From positions 2,356,001 through 2,420,000 of the forward strand of contig CAVTGA010000002.1 of NCBI GenBank assembly GCA_963734185.1: a DNA stretch of 64,000 bases. Direction: 5' to 3'. This stretch comes from PALSA-894 sp963734185 (lineage in GTDB: Bacteria; Pseudomonadota; Alphaproteobacteria; Rhizobiales; Xanthobacteraceae). The translations under genes and the position numbers were made by a program. Of this stretch, positions 16,251 to 26,483 are shown piece by piece. Position 1 is the first letter of the stretch. Every line of letters begins with the position of its first letter. Under the pieces are notes generated by a model, which was given only the letters and a program-made list of their open reading frames with translations, made no database searches and was not told the DNA's origin.

Positions 16251-16535
16251 ATGAAAAAATGGTTCATCTTGTTCGCAGGTGTCGCGGCCTTGACGGCGTT
16301 CGCGCCTGCTACTTCGATGGCGCAGGGCATCGGCATCGACCTTCCCGGCGTCGGGGTCAGGATTGGCGAGCCCCACCGCAACTATCATAATCATTGGGGC
16401 TATTACGATGGCCCGCGCGTCTATCACGCCCCGCGATATCGCGAGCGGGAGGTGTATTCGGTGCGGCCGGGTTGCCGGACGGTGACCATCCAGCGCGATG
16501 ACGGATCGGTGAAGCAAATCCGGCGTTGCGACTGA
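16251..16535 (+). CDS. Small secreted protein of unknown function, probably stress-induced
   Basis: A 94-residue protein with a clear signal peptide (MKKWFILFAGVAALTAFAP, cleavage predicted after SMA near residue 25). The mature part is rich in Tyr, His, Arg and Gly and carries two cysteines (in PGCR and at RRCD near the C-terminus) that could form a disulfide. GGAGAGG precedes the ATG and an EcfG-like promoter precedes that. The likely location is periplasmic. I recognise no domain; similar Tyr/His-rich short exported proteins are frequent in rhizobia. Confidence 0.7.
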   Translation: MKKWFILFAGVAALTAFAPATSMAQGIGIDLPGVGVRIGEPHRNYHNHWGYYDGPRVYHAPRYREREVYSVRPGCRTVTIQRDDGSVKQIRRCD

Positions 16536-16563
16536 CCAGAGATAAAGTATCTGACCTGAAAGG

Positions 16564-16591
16564 GGCGGCTCGGTGATCGCACCGGGCCGCC
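16564..16591. terminator. GC-rich hairpin between convergent genes
   Basis: GGCGGCTCGGTG pairs with CACCGGGCCGCC around the loop ATCG (12 base pairs with one T-G wobble). It lies between the end of the secreted-protein gene and the 3' end of the amidohydrolase gene, and could end transcripts from either side. The T tract is short. Confidence 0.5.
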
Positions 16592-16646
16592 CTGTTGCGT
16601 CCGCGCCCAATCCGGTTCGCTCTTTGGAACCTTGGTCGCGACAACC

Positions 16647-18083
16647 TTACAGCACCGGAAGCGTCAACGGCGCGATTTCGTCGACCGTGCGCTTGCGGTA
16701 ATCGCGACCAGGCGTGAGCTCCATCATCTTCGCTTGCGCTCCAGTCAGCCGCTCGGCCGCGCCCTGGTGGTCGAGCGTCGTCACCTTGCCGTCAGCGACG
16801 ATCCTGCGCCCGGCGACGTAGACGTCCTTCACGGCGCGGTCGGCGGCGTGGAACACCAGCGAGCGCAGCGGATCGCGCGCCGGCATCATGTCCGGATGAC
16901 GCAGGTCGACCAGCACGACGTCGGACTTCGCACCGACGGCCAGTCTTCCAAGATCGTCGCGCATCAGCGCCTTGGCGCCGGCAACCGTCGCCGCATGGAA
17001 CAGCATCCCGGTCGATACATTGTTGATGTCGCGCGCGGAAATGCGCGCGAACGTGCCGGCCTTGCGGATCTCCTCCAGCATGTTGTGCGGCGTGGTGTCG
17101 GTGCCGATTCCCATGTTGATGCCGGCGCGCACATAGTCGCCGAAGCTCTCCATGAGTATGCCGTAACGGGCAAATGGCGTCGGGCAATGCGCCACCGAGC
17201 ATCCGCTGTCGGCGAGCAGGCGGATATCGTCCTTGGTGTGCCAGCGGATCCACGAGTGCGTGTCGGGCAGGATGGCGTGACCGATGACGGTGTCGGCCGT
17301 GAGGATGCCGATATCCTTGGCGTGCCGGATCGGCGTGGTCCCGTGGCGCTTGACCATCTCCAGGTGCTCGAGCACGCCCTGCGCGACGTGCAATGTGAAT
17401 GGAATCTTGCGCTCCTTGGCGGCATCGAGCGCGTCGCGCAGCAGGTCGTCCGAGCAGTTCTCGATCTGCATCGGGGAGACCATGCCGGACAGCATCCCCG
17501 AGGGATGCTGGGCCAACCCGTCGACGAGCGCGAGCGCGGCTTGAAGACCCTTCCGGCCGCGCGCCTCGTCCCAGTCGAAGCCGAGCGAATGGTCGTCGGA
17601 CAGCTTCCAGCGCGCGGTGGCGAAGCCCGGCGCCATGAAGCCGCGGATGCCGCTCTTGGCCACGATGTCGGTCCAGCCGTCGTAGATCGGCGAGATGTCG
17701 CACACGGTGGTGACGCCGCTCTTGAGCACCTCGCACAGTGCCACTTCCAGGCAGGCGCGGCGCAGCTCCGGATCGGACACGTCGAACGCCTGGCTGCGCT
17801 CGTACAGGCTCGACATGTACATGTTGGCGACGCCGTGCTCCTCGCGGATGCCGCGATAGGCCGGCTCGTGGCCGAGATGGGAGTGGATGTTCACCAGGCC
17901 GGGCATCGCCATCAGGCCGCGCCCGTCGACGGTCGCGTCCGCCGTACTCGTGAAGGAAGGTCCGACATGGGTGATGCCGTGGCTGTCGAACGCGAGGTCG
18001 ATGCCCTTGCGGTAGACGTGGCGTTTCTCGTTCGCGTCCCAGACGATCGCCCACTCGGCATTCCTGATCAGTGTCGTGCTCAT
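16647..18083 (-). CDS. Amidohydrolase (deaminase/chlorohydrolase-like, AtzB/TrzA/SsnA type)
   Basis: A 478-residue metal-dependent amidohydrolase. Metal ligands are visible in NIHSH (near residue 66), LHVAQG, VIGHA and GTDTTPHN. The family removes amino, chloro or similar groups from N-heterocycles and related small molecules; the substrate is not predictable here. It overlaps the upstream ABC ATPase gene by ATGA and is the last gene of an operon importing an oligopeptide-like or heterocyclic compound. A second, distant amidohydrolase lies at the other end of the same gene set (23674-25077). Confidence 0.85.
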   Translation of the reverse strand: MSTTLIRNAEWAIVWDANEKRHVYRKGIDLAFDSHGITHVGPSFTSTADATVDGRGLMAMPGLVNIHSHLGHEPAYRGIREEHGVANMYMSSLYERSQAFDVSDPELRRACLEVALCEVLKSGVTTVCDISPIYDGWTDIVAKSGIRGFMAPGFATARWKLSDDHSLGFDWDEARGRKGLQAALALVDGLAQHPSGMLSGMVSPMQIENCSDDLLRDALDAAKERKIPFTLHVAQGVLEHLEMVKRHGTTPIRHAKDIGILTADTVIGHAILPDTHSWIRWHTKDDIRLLADSGCSVAHCPTPFARYGILMESFGDYVRAGINMGIGTDTTPHNMLEEIRKAGTFARISARDINNVSTGMLFHAATVAGAKALMRDDLGRLAVGAKSDVVLVDLRHPDMMPARDPLRSLVFHAADRAVKDVYVAGRRIVADGKVTTLDHQGAAERLTGAQAKMMELTPGRDYRKRTVDEIAPLTLPVL

Positions 18084-19079
18084 GACGCTTCCTCGCTGAC
18101 GAATAGCGGAGCCGCCGGCGCGGGAGCGCGCACGTGGCAGGCGACGAAATGATCCGGCCGCGCTTCGACCATTGCGGGCACGTCGACGCGGCAGCGCGCG
18201 ACCGCCAGCGGACAGCGCGTATGGAAGCGGCAGCCGGGCGGCGGGCGCATCGGGCTCGGGACTTCGCCGGCGAGCACGTTCTTGTCGCGGCGCAGCGCCG
18301 GATCGGGGATCGGCACCGAATCGAGCAGCGCCTCGGTGTAGGGATGCAGCGGCCCGGTAAACAGAGAATCGCGCGCAGCCAGCTCGACGATGCGGCCGAG
18401 ATACATCACGGCGACGCGGTGGCTGATGTGCTGCACCACCGCGAGATCGTGCGCGATGAACAGGTACGCGATGCCGAATTCCTGCTGCAGGTCGATCATC
18501 AAATTGATCACCTGGGCCTGCACCGAAACGTCGAGCGCGGAGACCGGCTCGTCCGCCACGATGACGCTCGGGTTGAGGGCGAGCGCCCGCGCGATGCCGA
18601 GGCGCTGGCGCTGTCCGCCGGAGAACTCGTGCGGATAATTGTGCATCTGCGCCGGCCTCAGGCCGACGCGCGCGAACAGCGCCGCGACGCGCCGGCTGAT
18701 CTCCGCGCCGCTTGCCGGCTCGAAATTCTCGATCGCCTCACCCACGATCGCGCCGGCGCGCAGCCGCGGATTGAGCGACGCATACGGGTCCTGGAACACG
18801 AACTGGATGTCGCGGCGATGACGCCGCATCGCGCCGGCGGAGAGCGCGGAGATGTCGGCGCCGCGCAGGCGGATGGTCCCGCCGGTGGGCTCGATCAGCC
18901 GCACGATCATGCGGGCGAGGGTGGACTTGCCGCAGCCGGACTCGCCGACGATGCCGAGCGTCTCGCCCGCTCGCAACGTGAACGACACGCCGTCCACCGC
19001 GTGCACATGTGCGGTCGTGCGGCCGAACACGCCGCCGCGCACCGGGAAATGCTTCACCAGGTTCTCGACCGCGAGCAGA

Positions 19080-19087
<8 letters not shown>
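18080..19087 (-). CDS. Oligopeptide/dipeptide-type ABC transporter ATPase (DppF/OppF)
   Basis: A 335-residue ATPase. Walker A is GESGCGKST, signature HEFSGGQRQRLGIARAL, Walker B VIVADEPVSALD, switch histidine in FIAHDL, and the C-terminal OppF-type extension has the cysteine pattern CRFHTRCPLA (possible iron-sulfur site). I chose GTG 19087 because GGGAGG precedes it; this overlaps the end of the dppD-like gene by eight bases. It powers import by the permeases encoded upstream. Confidence 0.9.
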
Positions 19088-20075
<988 letters not shown>

Positions 20076-20080
20076 CGCGC

Positions 20081-20968
20081 TCACAGCCGCTTTGCGAAGC
20101 GCGGGTCGAGCATGTCGCGCAGGCCGTCGCCCATCAGGTTGATGGCGAGCACGGTGACGGCGAGGACCACGCCGGGCGTCAGGATGATCCAGGGCGCGAG
20201 CAGGAAATAGGCCCGGCCCTCGGCCATGATGTTGCCCCAGCTCGGCACTTCCGGCGGCGTGCCGGCGCCGAGGAACGACAGCAGCGACTCGATCAGGATC
20301 GCCGCCGCGCAGATATAGGTCCCCTGCACGGTGAGCGGCGCGAGCGTGTTGGGCAGGATATGGCGGAACAGGATCTTGCCGAAGCGGCTGCCGACGATGA
20401 CGGCGGCCTCGACATAGGGCTGCTCGCGGATCGACAGCACGACGCTGCGCACCAGGCGCACCACGCGCGGCACCTCGACGATGGTGATGGCGATGATGAC
20501 GGTGGTGATGCTGGCCTTGACCACCGCCATCAGCGCGATGGCGAGCAGGATCGCCGGGATCGACATCAAGCCGTCCATGAAGCGCATCAGGATGGCGTCG
20601 GCGATGCGGTTGTAGCCGCTGACGAGCCCGATCAGCAGCCCGATCACGGTCGACAGCGCCGCCACCACCAGCCCGACGACGAGCGAAACGCGGCCGCCGT
20701 GGATGGTGCGGCTCCATACGTCGCGGCCGATGCCGTCGGTGCCCGACAGATGCAGCCACGACGGCGGCTGCAGGCGCTTGAGCGGGTCGAGGAACAGAGG
20801 ATCGTGGCTGGTCAGAAACGGCGCGAACAAGGTGGCGACGATCACGACCGCGAGGATTGCGGCGCCGAGCGCGACGGTCGGATGGCGCCGCGCATGCCAA
20901 GCCAAGCCGCGGCGCTTCCTCGCCGGTGCCGCGAGATCCGTTCCGTCTTGCACAGCCAAATGGGTCAT
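20081..20968 (-). CDS. ABC transporter permease (DppC type)
   Basis: A 295-residue inner-membrane permease with an N-terminal cytoplasmic extension, six predicted helices, the DppC N-terminal feature (GTDGIGRDVWSR) and a BPD_transp EAA-type loop around YVEAAVIVGSRFGKILFRHI. It forms the channel with the DppB-type partner, whose gene ends ten bases upstream. Confidence 0.9.
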   Translation of the reverse strand: MTHLAVQDGTDLAAPARKRRGLAWHARRHPTVALGAAILAVVIVATLFAPFLTSHDPLFLDPLKRLQPPSWLHLSGTDGIGRDVWSRTIHGGRVSLVVGLVVAALSTVIGLLIGLVSGYNRIADAILMRFMDGLMSIPAILLAIALMAVVKASITTVIIAITIVEVPRVVRLVRSVVLSIREQPYVEAAVIVGSRFGKILFRHILPNTLAPLTVQGTYICAAAILIESLLSFLGAGTPPEVPSWGNIMAEGRAYFLLAPWIILTPGVVLAVTVLAINLMGDGLRDMLDPRFAKRL

Positions 20969-20978
20969 GCGGGCTGCC

Positions 20979-21920
20979 TCAGTAGCGGATGCGCGGGTCG
21001 ATCACGACGTAGAGCAGGTCGATGATCAGGTTCACCACGACATAGGTGGCGGAGAAGATCAGCAGCACGCCCTGGATCACCGGATAGTCGCGATGCAGGA
21101 TGGCGTCGACGACGAGCCGGCCGACGCCTGGAATGGCGAACACGCTCTCGGTGACCACGACGCCGCCGAGCAGCAGCGCCACGCCGACGCCGATGATGGT
21201 CACGATCGGGACGGCGGCGTTCGGCAGGGCATGGGCGAACAGCAGCCGCAGCGCCGGAACGCCCTTGGCGCGCACCGTCCTGATGTGGTCCTGGCTCAGC
21301 ACTTCGAGCACGCTGGCGCGCGTGATGCGGGCGATCAGGGCCATGAAGCTTAAGCCCAGCGCGAAGCTCGGCAGGATGAGGTGGCGCAGGAACGGCCAGA
21401 AACCGTCGGCGAGCGGACGGTAGCCCTGGATCGGCAGCAGTTTCAGCTTGATGGCGAAGACGTAGATCAGCACGTATCCGACCACGAACACCGGGAACGA
21501 AAAGCCCAGCACCGCAAAGCTCATCACGCCGCGGTCGACCGCCGTGCCGGCGCGCCATGCGGCGAGCACGCCGATCGGCACCGCGAGCGTGACCGCGATG
21601 ATCGTGGTGAAGACCGCGAGCGCGATGGTCGGCTCGATGCGCTGCAGGAACAGCGCCGCGACCGGGCGATTGCTGAAGATGGAGATGCCGAGATCGCCCT
21701 GCAGGGCGCTCACGAGCCAGAGCGTGAACTGCTCATGGAACGGCAGGTCGAGACGCAGCTTGGTGCGGATGGCCTGGATCTGTTCCTCGGTCGCCTGATC
21801 GCCCGCGATCACGCCGGCGGGGTCGCCCGGCGCGATGTGCAGGATGGAGAACACCACCAGCGCCACGATGGCCAGCACCGGGATGGTCGCCAGGATGCGG
21901 CGGACGACATAGGCCCACAT
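20979..21920 (-). CDS. ABC transporter permease (DppB type)
   Basis: A 313-residue permease. It begins with a membrane helix, then the conserved HIAPGDPA segment, then further helices and the EAA loop (HIRTVRAKGVPALRLLFAHA). It is the first transmembrane subunit of the dipeptide-type importer. It is separated from the upstream binding-protein gene by 146 bases that hold a dispersed palindrome, so the permease part may be expressed at a lower level than the binding protein. Confidence 0.9.
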   Translation of the reverse strand: MWAYVVRRILATIPVLAIVALVVFSILHIAPGDPAGVIAGDQATEEQIQAIRTKLRLDLPFHEQFTLWLVSALQGDLGISIFSNRPVAALFLQRIEPTIALAVFTTIIAVTLAVPIGVLAAWRAGTAVDRGVMSFAVLGFSFPVFVVGYVLIYVFAIKLKLLPIQGYRPLADGFWPFLRHLILPSFALGLSFMALIARITRASVLEVLSQDHIRTVRAKGVPALRLLFAHALPNAAVPIVTIIGVGVALLLGGVVVTESVFAIPGVGRLVVDAILHRDYPVIQGVLLIFSATYVVVNLIIDLLYVVIDPRIRY

Positions 21921-21935
21921 GAGCGTTCAAGCTTT

Positions 21936-22055
21936 GTAGCCCGGATTGAGCGCAGCGAAATCCGGGAATCCTTGCCGCGTGTGAGATCGCACCCGGATGT
22001 CGCCATAGCGCGTCGAAGACGCGCGTAAACGCGCTTGAGGCTCCATCCGGGCTAC
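21936..22055. repeat. Dispersed intergenic repeat, family A, copy 1
   Basis: It starts GTAGCCCGGATTGAG and ends in an inverted CCATCCGGGCTAC. The core at 22002-22034 (a palindromic arrangement around CGCGTCGAAGACGCGCG) recurs at 35148-35180 in inverse orientation and at 36167-36199. It sits inside the presumed ABC operon. Confidence 0.85.
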
Positions 22056-22066
22056 GAGATCTCCAA

Positions 22067-23653
22067 TTACACGCCGCTCTTCTTCTTGATGTTCCAGTAG
22101 AAGATGGCCGGCGCGGGAATGATGTCGGTGAGTTCCTTGCGGTAGATGATGGCCGGCCGATACATGCCGAGCGGCACCAGCGTGACGTTCTCGAGATGCA
22201 CGCGCTGCAGCTCGTCGGTGATCTGCCGGCGCTTGCCCGGATCGGCTTCGAGCGCCCATTGGCGGTTGAGCTCGACGATGCGCTGATCGCAGGCCCAATG
22301 ATACCAAGCCTCGGCGCAGTTCTTGACGAAATTGTTGACCAGCGGATTTTCCACGCCGGTCGCGGTCGCGTTGGTGAGGAAGATGTTCCATCCGCCCTGC
22401 GCCGGCGGCGCCTTGGAGGCGCGGCGCTGGATCAGCGTCGACCAGTCCATCGCCACGACGTCGACCGTGAAGCCCATGCGGCGCAGCGCCTGCGCGGCGA
22501 TCAGCACGGCGCGATGCACCGTGTTGTCGGTCTGGTCCATCAGGGCGACGCGCGCACCGAGCGCGCCCGCCGCCTGCAGCAGGCTCTTGGCCTTGTCGGG
22601 GTTGGGGTTGAGCAGCGGCTCGGTTCCCACTTTCGACTCGTTGGACAACCCGCAGGCGTAGATCGCCGCACACACCTGATAGCGCTTGGCGTCGCCCGCC
22701 ATGGCGACGAGGAAGTCCTCCTGCTTGATGCCCCACAGCACCGCCTGGCGCACCGCCTTGTTGTCGAACGGCGGATGCAGGTGGTTGAGCAGCATGAACA
22801 GCTGCCAGCCGAGCTTGTCGTTGGGCGCGGTGACGACGTCCGGATGGTTCTCCACCATCGCCAGCAGGTCGGTCGCCGGCGACTCGTGCAGGTCGAGCTC
22901 GCCGCTGGCGAGCGCCGCCATGGCGACGCCGTGATCCGGAATGTAGATCGACTCGACGCGGTCGACGTACACCACCTTGCCGCCGGCCGCCTGGCTCGCC
23001 GGCTCCTTGCGCGGCACGTAATCGGTGAACTTCTCGTACACGACCTTGCTGCCCGGCACCCATTCCGACGCGATGAAGCGGAACGGCCCGGAGCCGATCA
23101 TCTCGGTGATGGCGGTGTTCGGATCGGTCTTGGCGATCCGTTCCGGCATCATGAACGGCACGTTGCTGTCGATCTTGGCCAGCGCGTCGATGACGAAGCC
23201 GATCGGCTGCTTGAGCGTGAGCTTGAAGGTCTTGGCGTCGACCACCTCGAGCGCAGCGGTATAGCTCATCAACGCCTGGCCCATGCCGTCCTTGGCGCCC
23301 CAGCGCCGCAGCGAGGCGACGCAGTCCGCGGCGGTCACCGGCGGTCCGTCGTGCCACTTCAGCCCGTCGCGCAAGGTGAACGTGTAGGTCAGCTTGTCGT
23401 CGCTCACCGACCACTTGTCGACCATCTGCGGCTGCGGCTTGTTGTCGGCATCGAGCGCGAACAGCGTGTCCCAGATCATGTAGGCGTGGTTGCGGGTGAT
23501 GTAGGCGGTGGTCCAGATCGGATCGAGCGTGCGCAGGTTGCCGATCGGAACCGAGCGGATCACGGTTTTCTTCTGCGCCAGGGCCAGGTCGGCCGTGGCG
23601 CCGGCGAGCAACGCGCCGAGCGCCGCAGCACCGAGCAACTTGATCATTTTCAT
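22067..23653 (-). CDS. ABC transporter substrate-binding protein (SBP_bac_5, DppA/OppA type)
   Basis: A 528-residue periplasmic binding protein. The signal peptide MKMIKLLGAAALGALLAG is cleaved near ALAQ. The mature protein shows the SBP_bac_5 layout, including YTFTLRDGLKWHDG near residue 90 and PYL-type loops replaced by a FTDYVPRKEP segment. It captures a ligand, peptide or other, for the DppBCDF-like importer. GGAGCAAGGA precedes ATG 23653. It is expressed just after the amidohydrolase gene (20-base gap). Confidence 0.9.
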   Translation of the reverse strand: MKMIKLLGAAALGALLAGATADLALAQKKTVIRSVPIGNLRTLDPIWTTAYITRNHAYMIWDTLFALDADNKPQPQMVDKWSVSDDKLTYTFTLRDGLKWHDGPPVTAADCVASLRRWGAKDGMGQALMSYTAALEVVDAKTFKLTLKQPIGFVIDALAKIDSNVPFMMPERIAKTDPNTAITEMIGSGPFRFIASEWVPGSKVVYEKFTDYVPRKEPASQAAGGKVVYVDRVESIYIPDHGVAMAALASGELDLHESPATDLLAMVENHPDVVTAPNDKLGWQLFMLLNHLHPPFDNKAVRQAVLWGIKQEDFLVAMAGDAKRYQVCAAIYACGLSNESKVGTEPLLNPNPDKAKSLLQAAGALGARVALMDQTDNTVHRAVLIAAQALRRMGFTVDVVAMDWSTLIQRRASKAPPAQGGWNIFLTNATATGVENPLVNNFVKNCAEAWYHWACDQRIVELNRQWALEADPGKRRQITDELQRVHLENVTLVPLGMYRPAIIYRKELTDIIPAPAIFYWNIKKKSGV

Positions 23654-23673
23654 GGTCCTTGCTCCCTGTTCGA

Positions 23674-25077
23674 TCAAACGGTTGCCTGCATCGGCTGCCA
23701 GCCGGCGATCGGCTTGAGATCGGGGCGCTGCGCGAACAGCCGCGCCCATGCGGTCTCCGCGACGCGTTGCGCCTCGGCGACCGTCGCGTCCTCGTCCACG
23801 GTGAGCACGGCGCCGTCGCGCATCAGCCAGGCGCCGTCGACCATGACGTCGGTCACGTCGCGCCCCTGTCCCTGATGCACGAAGGTCGAGACCACGCGCA
23901 GCCGCGGCACCAGATGGGCGCGGCGGAAGTCGATCATGATCAGGTCGGCCTTGTTGCCTGCTTCAAGCGAGCCGGCGTCCGCAATCCCCATGGCGCGATA
24001 GCCGTTCACGGTGGCCCAGCGCAGCGCCTGTTCGGGCGTCGGCGCCCGGCCGTCCTCGCGGCGCACGCGCTCCATGAACATCCCGGTGCGCATCACCTCC
24101 ACCATGTCCTCGGCCATGTTGTCCGAGCCCATGGCGATGTTGCAGCCGAACGCTTCCAGGTCGTGGATGCGCGGGCTCAAGCCCCGCCGCGCCGCGATGC
24201 AGGCGTTGAAGGCGACGTTGGTGCGTGCCTCGCCCAGCAGCCGTTCCTCCTCGCGCACCATGCAGCGGCAGTGCGCGCAGATCAGCCGGTCGTTGAGGAA
24301 CCCGATGTCGGCGAGATATTCGGTCGGCTTGCGGTTGCGCAGCGCCTCGACTGCGGAGACCTCGCCCCAGATCTGGTTGAGATGGATGGTGGCGACCGTG
24401 TCGAGCTTGTCCTGCAGGGCGCGCAGCTTGCGCAACAGGTCGGGCGAGCACATGTCGGGCGCCCAGGCCGAGACGCCGACCGTGATGCGGCCGTTGCGCG
24501 CGCCGTGCCACTTGGCGTGCAGCGCCTCGGTCCTGGCGATGCACTCGTCGCCGAGCGCCGCATCCACGTCGAACGGTCCGGGATCGCCGATATTGCCCTT
24601 GGCTTTGTCCCAGGCTTTCTCGCACAGCAGCAGGCGCAGCCCGGTGTCGGCGATCGCTGGCGCGTAATTCTCGACGTTGCTGCCGTCTTCGAGGACCGCC
24701 GTGGTGCCGCTGCGGATCGCCTCCAGCGCCGCCAGCCGCACCATCGCGTTCATTTCGTCTTTCGAGAGCTCCGGCACCGGCAGCGGCGCCAGCCCGCTGG
24801 TGAACGGCGGCTTGTGCGGCGGCGACAGGTCCTCGTAGATGCCCTTGGCGATGATCAGCGTGAAATGCGTATGGATGTTGGCGAAGCCCGGCATCACCAC
24901 CTTGCCGGCGCCGTCGACGACTTCGGCGCCGGGGAAGCGCGCCACGACCTCGCGCGATGGACCGACCGCGGCGATCCTGCCGTTCTCGACCGCGACCGCC
25001 GCGTCGTAGTGGATGGTATCGTGGCGGTCGACCGTGACCACGGTCGTGTTCGCCAGGATGGTGGGATTCCGCGCCAC
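23674..25077 (-). CDS. Amidohydrolase family protein, first gene of the importer operon
   Basis: A 467-residue cytosolic amidohydrolase. It shows the beta-sandwich N-terminus, NIHTHF metal ligands near residue 70, later HLNQI and HCRCMV segments in place of the usual single histidines, and MGSDNMAED with the metal-binding Asp. The substrate is unknown; cytosine, guanine and triazine-type deaminases share this fold. GTG 25077 was chosen because GAGG lies about ten bases upstream; ATG 25125 is possible. Pairing with a second amidohydrolase in the same operon suggests two hydrolytic steps on one imported compound. Confidence 0.82.
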   Translation of the reverse strand: MARNPTILANTTVVTVDRHDTIHYDAAVAVENGRIAAVGPSREVVARFPGAEVVDGAGKVVMPGFANIHTHFTLIIAKGIYEDLSPPHKPPFTSGLAPLPVPELSKDEMNAMVRLAALEAIRSGTTAVLEDGSNVENYAPAIADTGLRLLLCEKAWDKAKGNIGDPGPFDVDAALGDECIARTEALHAKWHGARNGRITVGVSAWAPDMCSPDLLRKLRALQDKLDTVATIHLNQIWGEVSAVEALRNRKPTEYLADIGFLNDRLICAHCRCMVREEERLLGEARTNVAFNACIAARRGLSPRIHDLEAFGCNIAMGSDNMAEDMVEVMRTGMFMERVRREDGRAPTPEQALRWATVNGYRAMGIADAGSLEAGNKADLIMIDFRRAHLVPRLRVVSTFVHQGQGRDVTDVMVDGAWLMRDGAVLTVDEDATVAEAQRVAETAWARLFAQRPDLKPIAGWQPMQATV

Positions 25078-25266
25078 GGTGGCCGCGCCTCGTACTGGTG
25101 GTGAGCGCCCGAGAGCTTCGCACATTGCCGTACGCATGCAACCGGCAACACAGGCGGCGCGTTGTCCGCGCACCGCGGGGTTCCACTGTCAGTATCAACC
25201 GCGCCGATTGCTCTTGCTGGTGGGCACGATGACGAGGGATGCGATCGAACCCTTGCGATGTCGGGT

Positions 25267-25371
25267 CTACGCGCCGAGCGCCCGCGTGGTGTCGTCGAAC
25301 GGCTCGTCGACGTCGAAGTGGCGCGGGATGATCTTCTGCTCGAATGCATGGCGAGCTCGAGTCATTGCAGC
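25267..25371 (-). pseudogene. Remnant of a dihydroxyphthalate-decarboxylase-like gene (C-terminal 35 codons)
   Basis: The minus strand encodes HAFEQKIIPRHFDVDEPFD followed by DTTRALGA and TAG. This matches the last 26 residues of the complete gene at 30470-31378 with a few substitutions, and upstream of it AMTRA resembles the preceding helix with a short deletion. Nothing further of the gene remains, so it is a truncated duplicate abutting the acyltransferase gene. Confidence 0.7.
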
Positions 25372-25425
25372 GCTGTCGCGAGAGCGATAAGCCTAAGCCC
25401 ATAGCGCACCGGAAGGGGACGGCCA

Positions 25426-26483
25426 TTGTTCTACCCGCTCGGGTACAGGCCCGCATTGGACGGGATGCGCGCCTGCGCGGTGCTGGCGGTGCTCCTGTTT
25501 CACGGCGGCGCGCCCGGGTTCGGCTGGGGCTGGGTCGGCGTTGATCTGTTCTTCGTGCTCAGCGGGTATCTCATCACCAGCATCCTGCTGCAGGAGCAGG
25601 TCCGCACCGGCCGCACCGCCGTGATCGACTTCTATCGTCGCCGCGCGCTGCGGCTCCTGCCGGCGCTGGCGGTGTTGTGCCTCGTGTTCCTGCTGTATGC
25701 CGCCGTCATCCGCATCCCGGCGCAGGGCGCGAGCGAAATCCTCATCGTCGCCTTCTACGCCGGCAACTGGACGCGTGCATTCGGCCTGGGGCTGCCGCAA
25801 TATCTCGGCCACACTTGGTCGCTCGCGATCGAAGAGCAGTTCTACATGCTCTGGCCGTTGCTGCTGATCGCTCTCGGTGCACGGCGGGTCGGCGTCTTGC
25901 GCTTGATTGGTGCGCTGATCGCTGCTGTCGCCTGCTGGCGCATCGTGCTGATGGCCTGGGAAGCGATCCGAACCGTCTCTACAACGGCACCGACACGCGG
26001 GCGGACGCCCTGCTGATCGGCGCGGCGCTCGCGCTGGCGCTGGCAGCGCCGGCGTCCGCCGCGCGGCTTGCCTCCGCGGCCCGCTATGCCTGGCTGCCGG
26101 GCGTGTTGCTCATCATCGTGCCGCCGGCTTCGCTGCCATGGGACCACCCGCTCATGCTCGGCGGCGGATACAGCGTCATTGCCCTCGGCGCGGCGATCGT
26201 TCTGCTGGCGGCACTCGGCGGCGGCGCTTTCGCCCGCCTGCTCGGCAACCCGGTGCTCGTATGGATCGGTCAGCGATCCTACGGTCTTTATCTTTGGCAC
26301 TACCCCATCATGCTGGCGGCGCTGGTCCAGTTCCAGATACCCAAGGGCGTGACGCTCACCGCGATCGAGATGACGGGGGCTTTCGTCTGCGCCGCGCTCT
26401 CGTACAGGCTCATCGAAAGCCCGTTGCTGGCCCGGCGCTATCCGGCGGCACGCGCGGCAACGCCGTCTATTTCGCCCACCTGA
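25426..26483 (+). pseudogene. Acyltransferase 3 (OafA/ExoZ-type) interrupted by a frameshift
   Basis: Two overlapping frames together make one membrane acyltransferase of about 350 residues. The first (25426-26016) holds the start LGYRPALDGMRA, the helix with HGG and the SLAIEEQFYMLWP motif. The second (to 26483) continues with YNGTDTRADALLIG and the last five membrane helices. The switch lies near 25965-25980 and equals loss of one base. The start is TTG 25426 behind GGAAGGGGA. Such enzymes O-acylate surface polysaccharides, matching the neighbouring sugar genes. It could be real decay or an assembly error. Confidence 0.8.

Noticed and set aside
16792..18054. Long open frame within the amidohydrolase gene in another minus-strand frame
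   Set aside because: Arg/Pro/His-rich composition typical of a shifted reading of a GC-rich gene; the -strand frame 16647-18083 has all family motifs.
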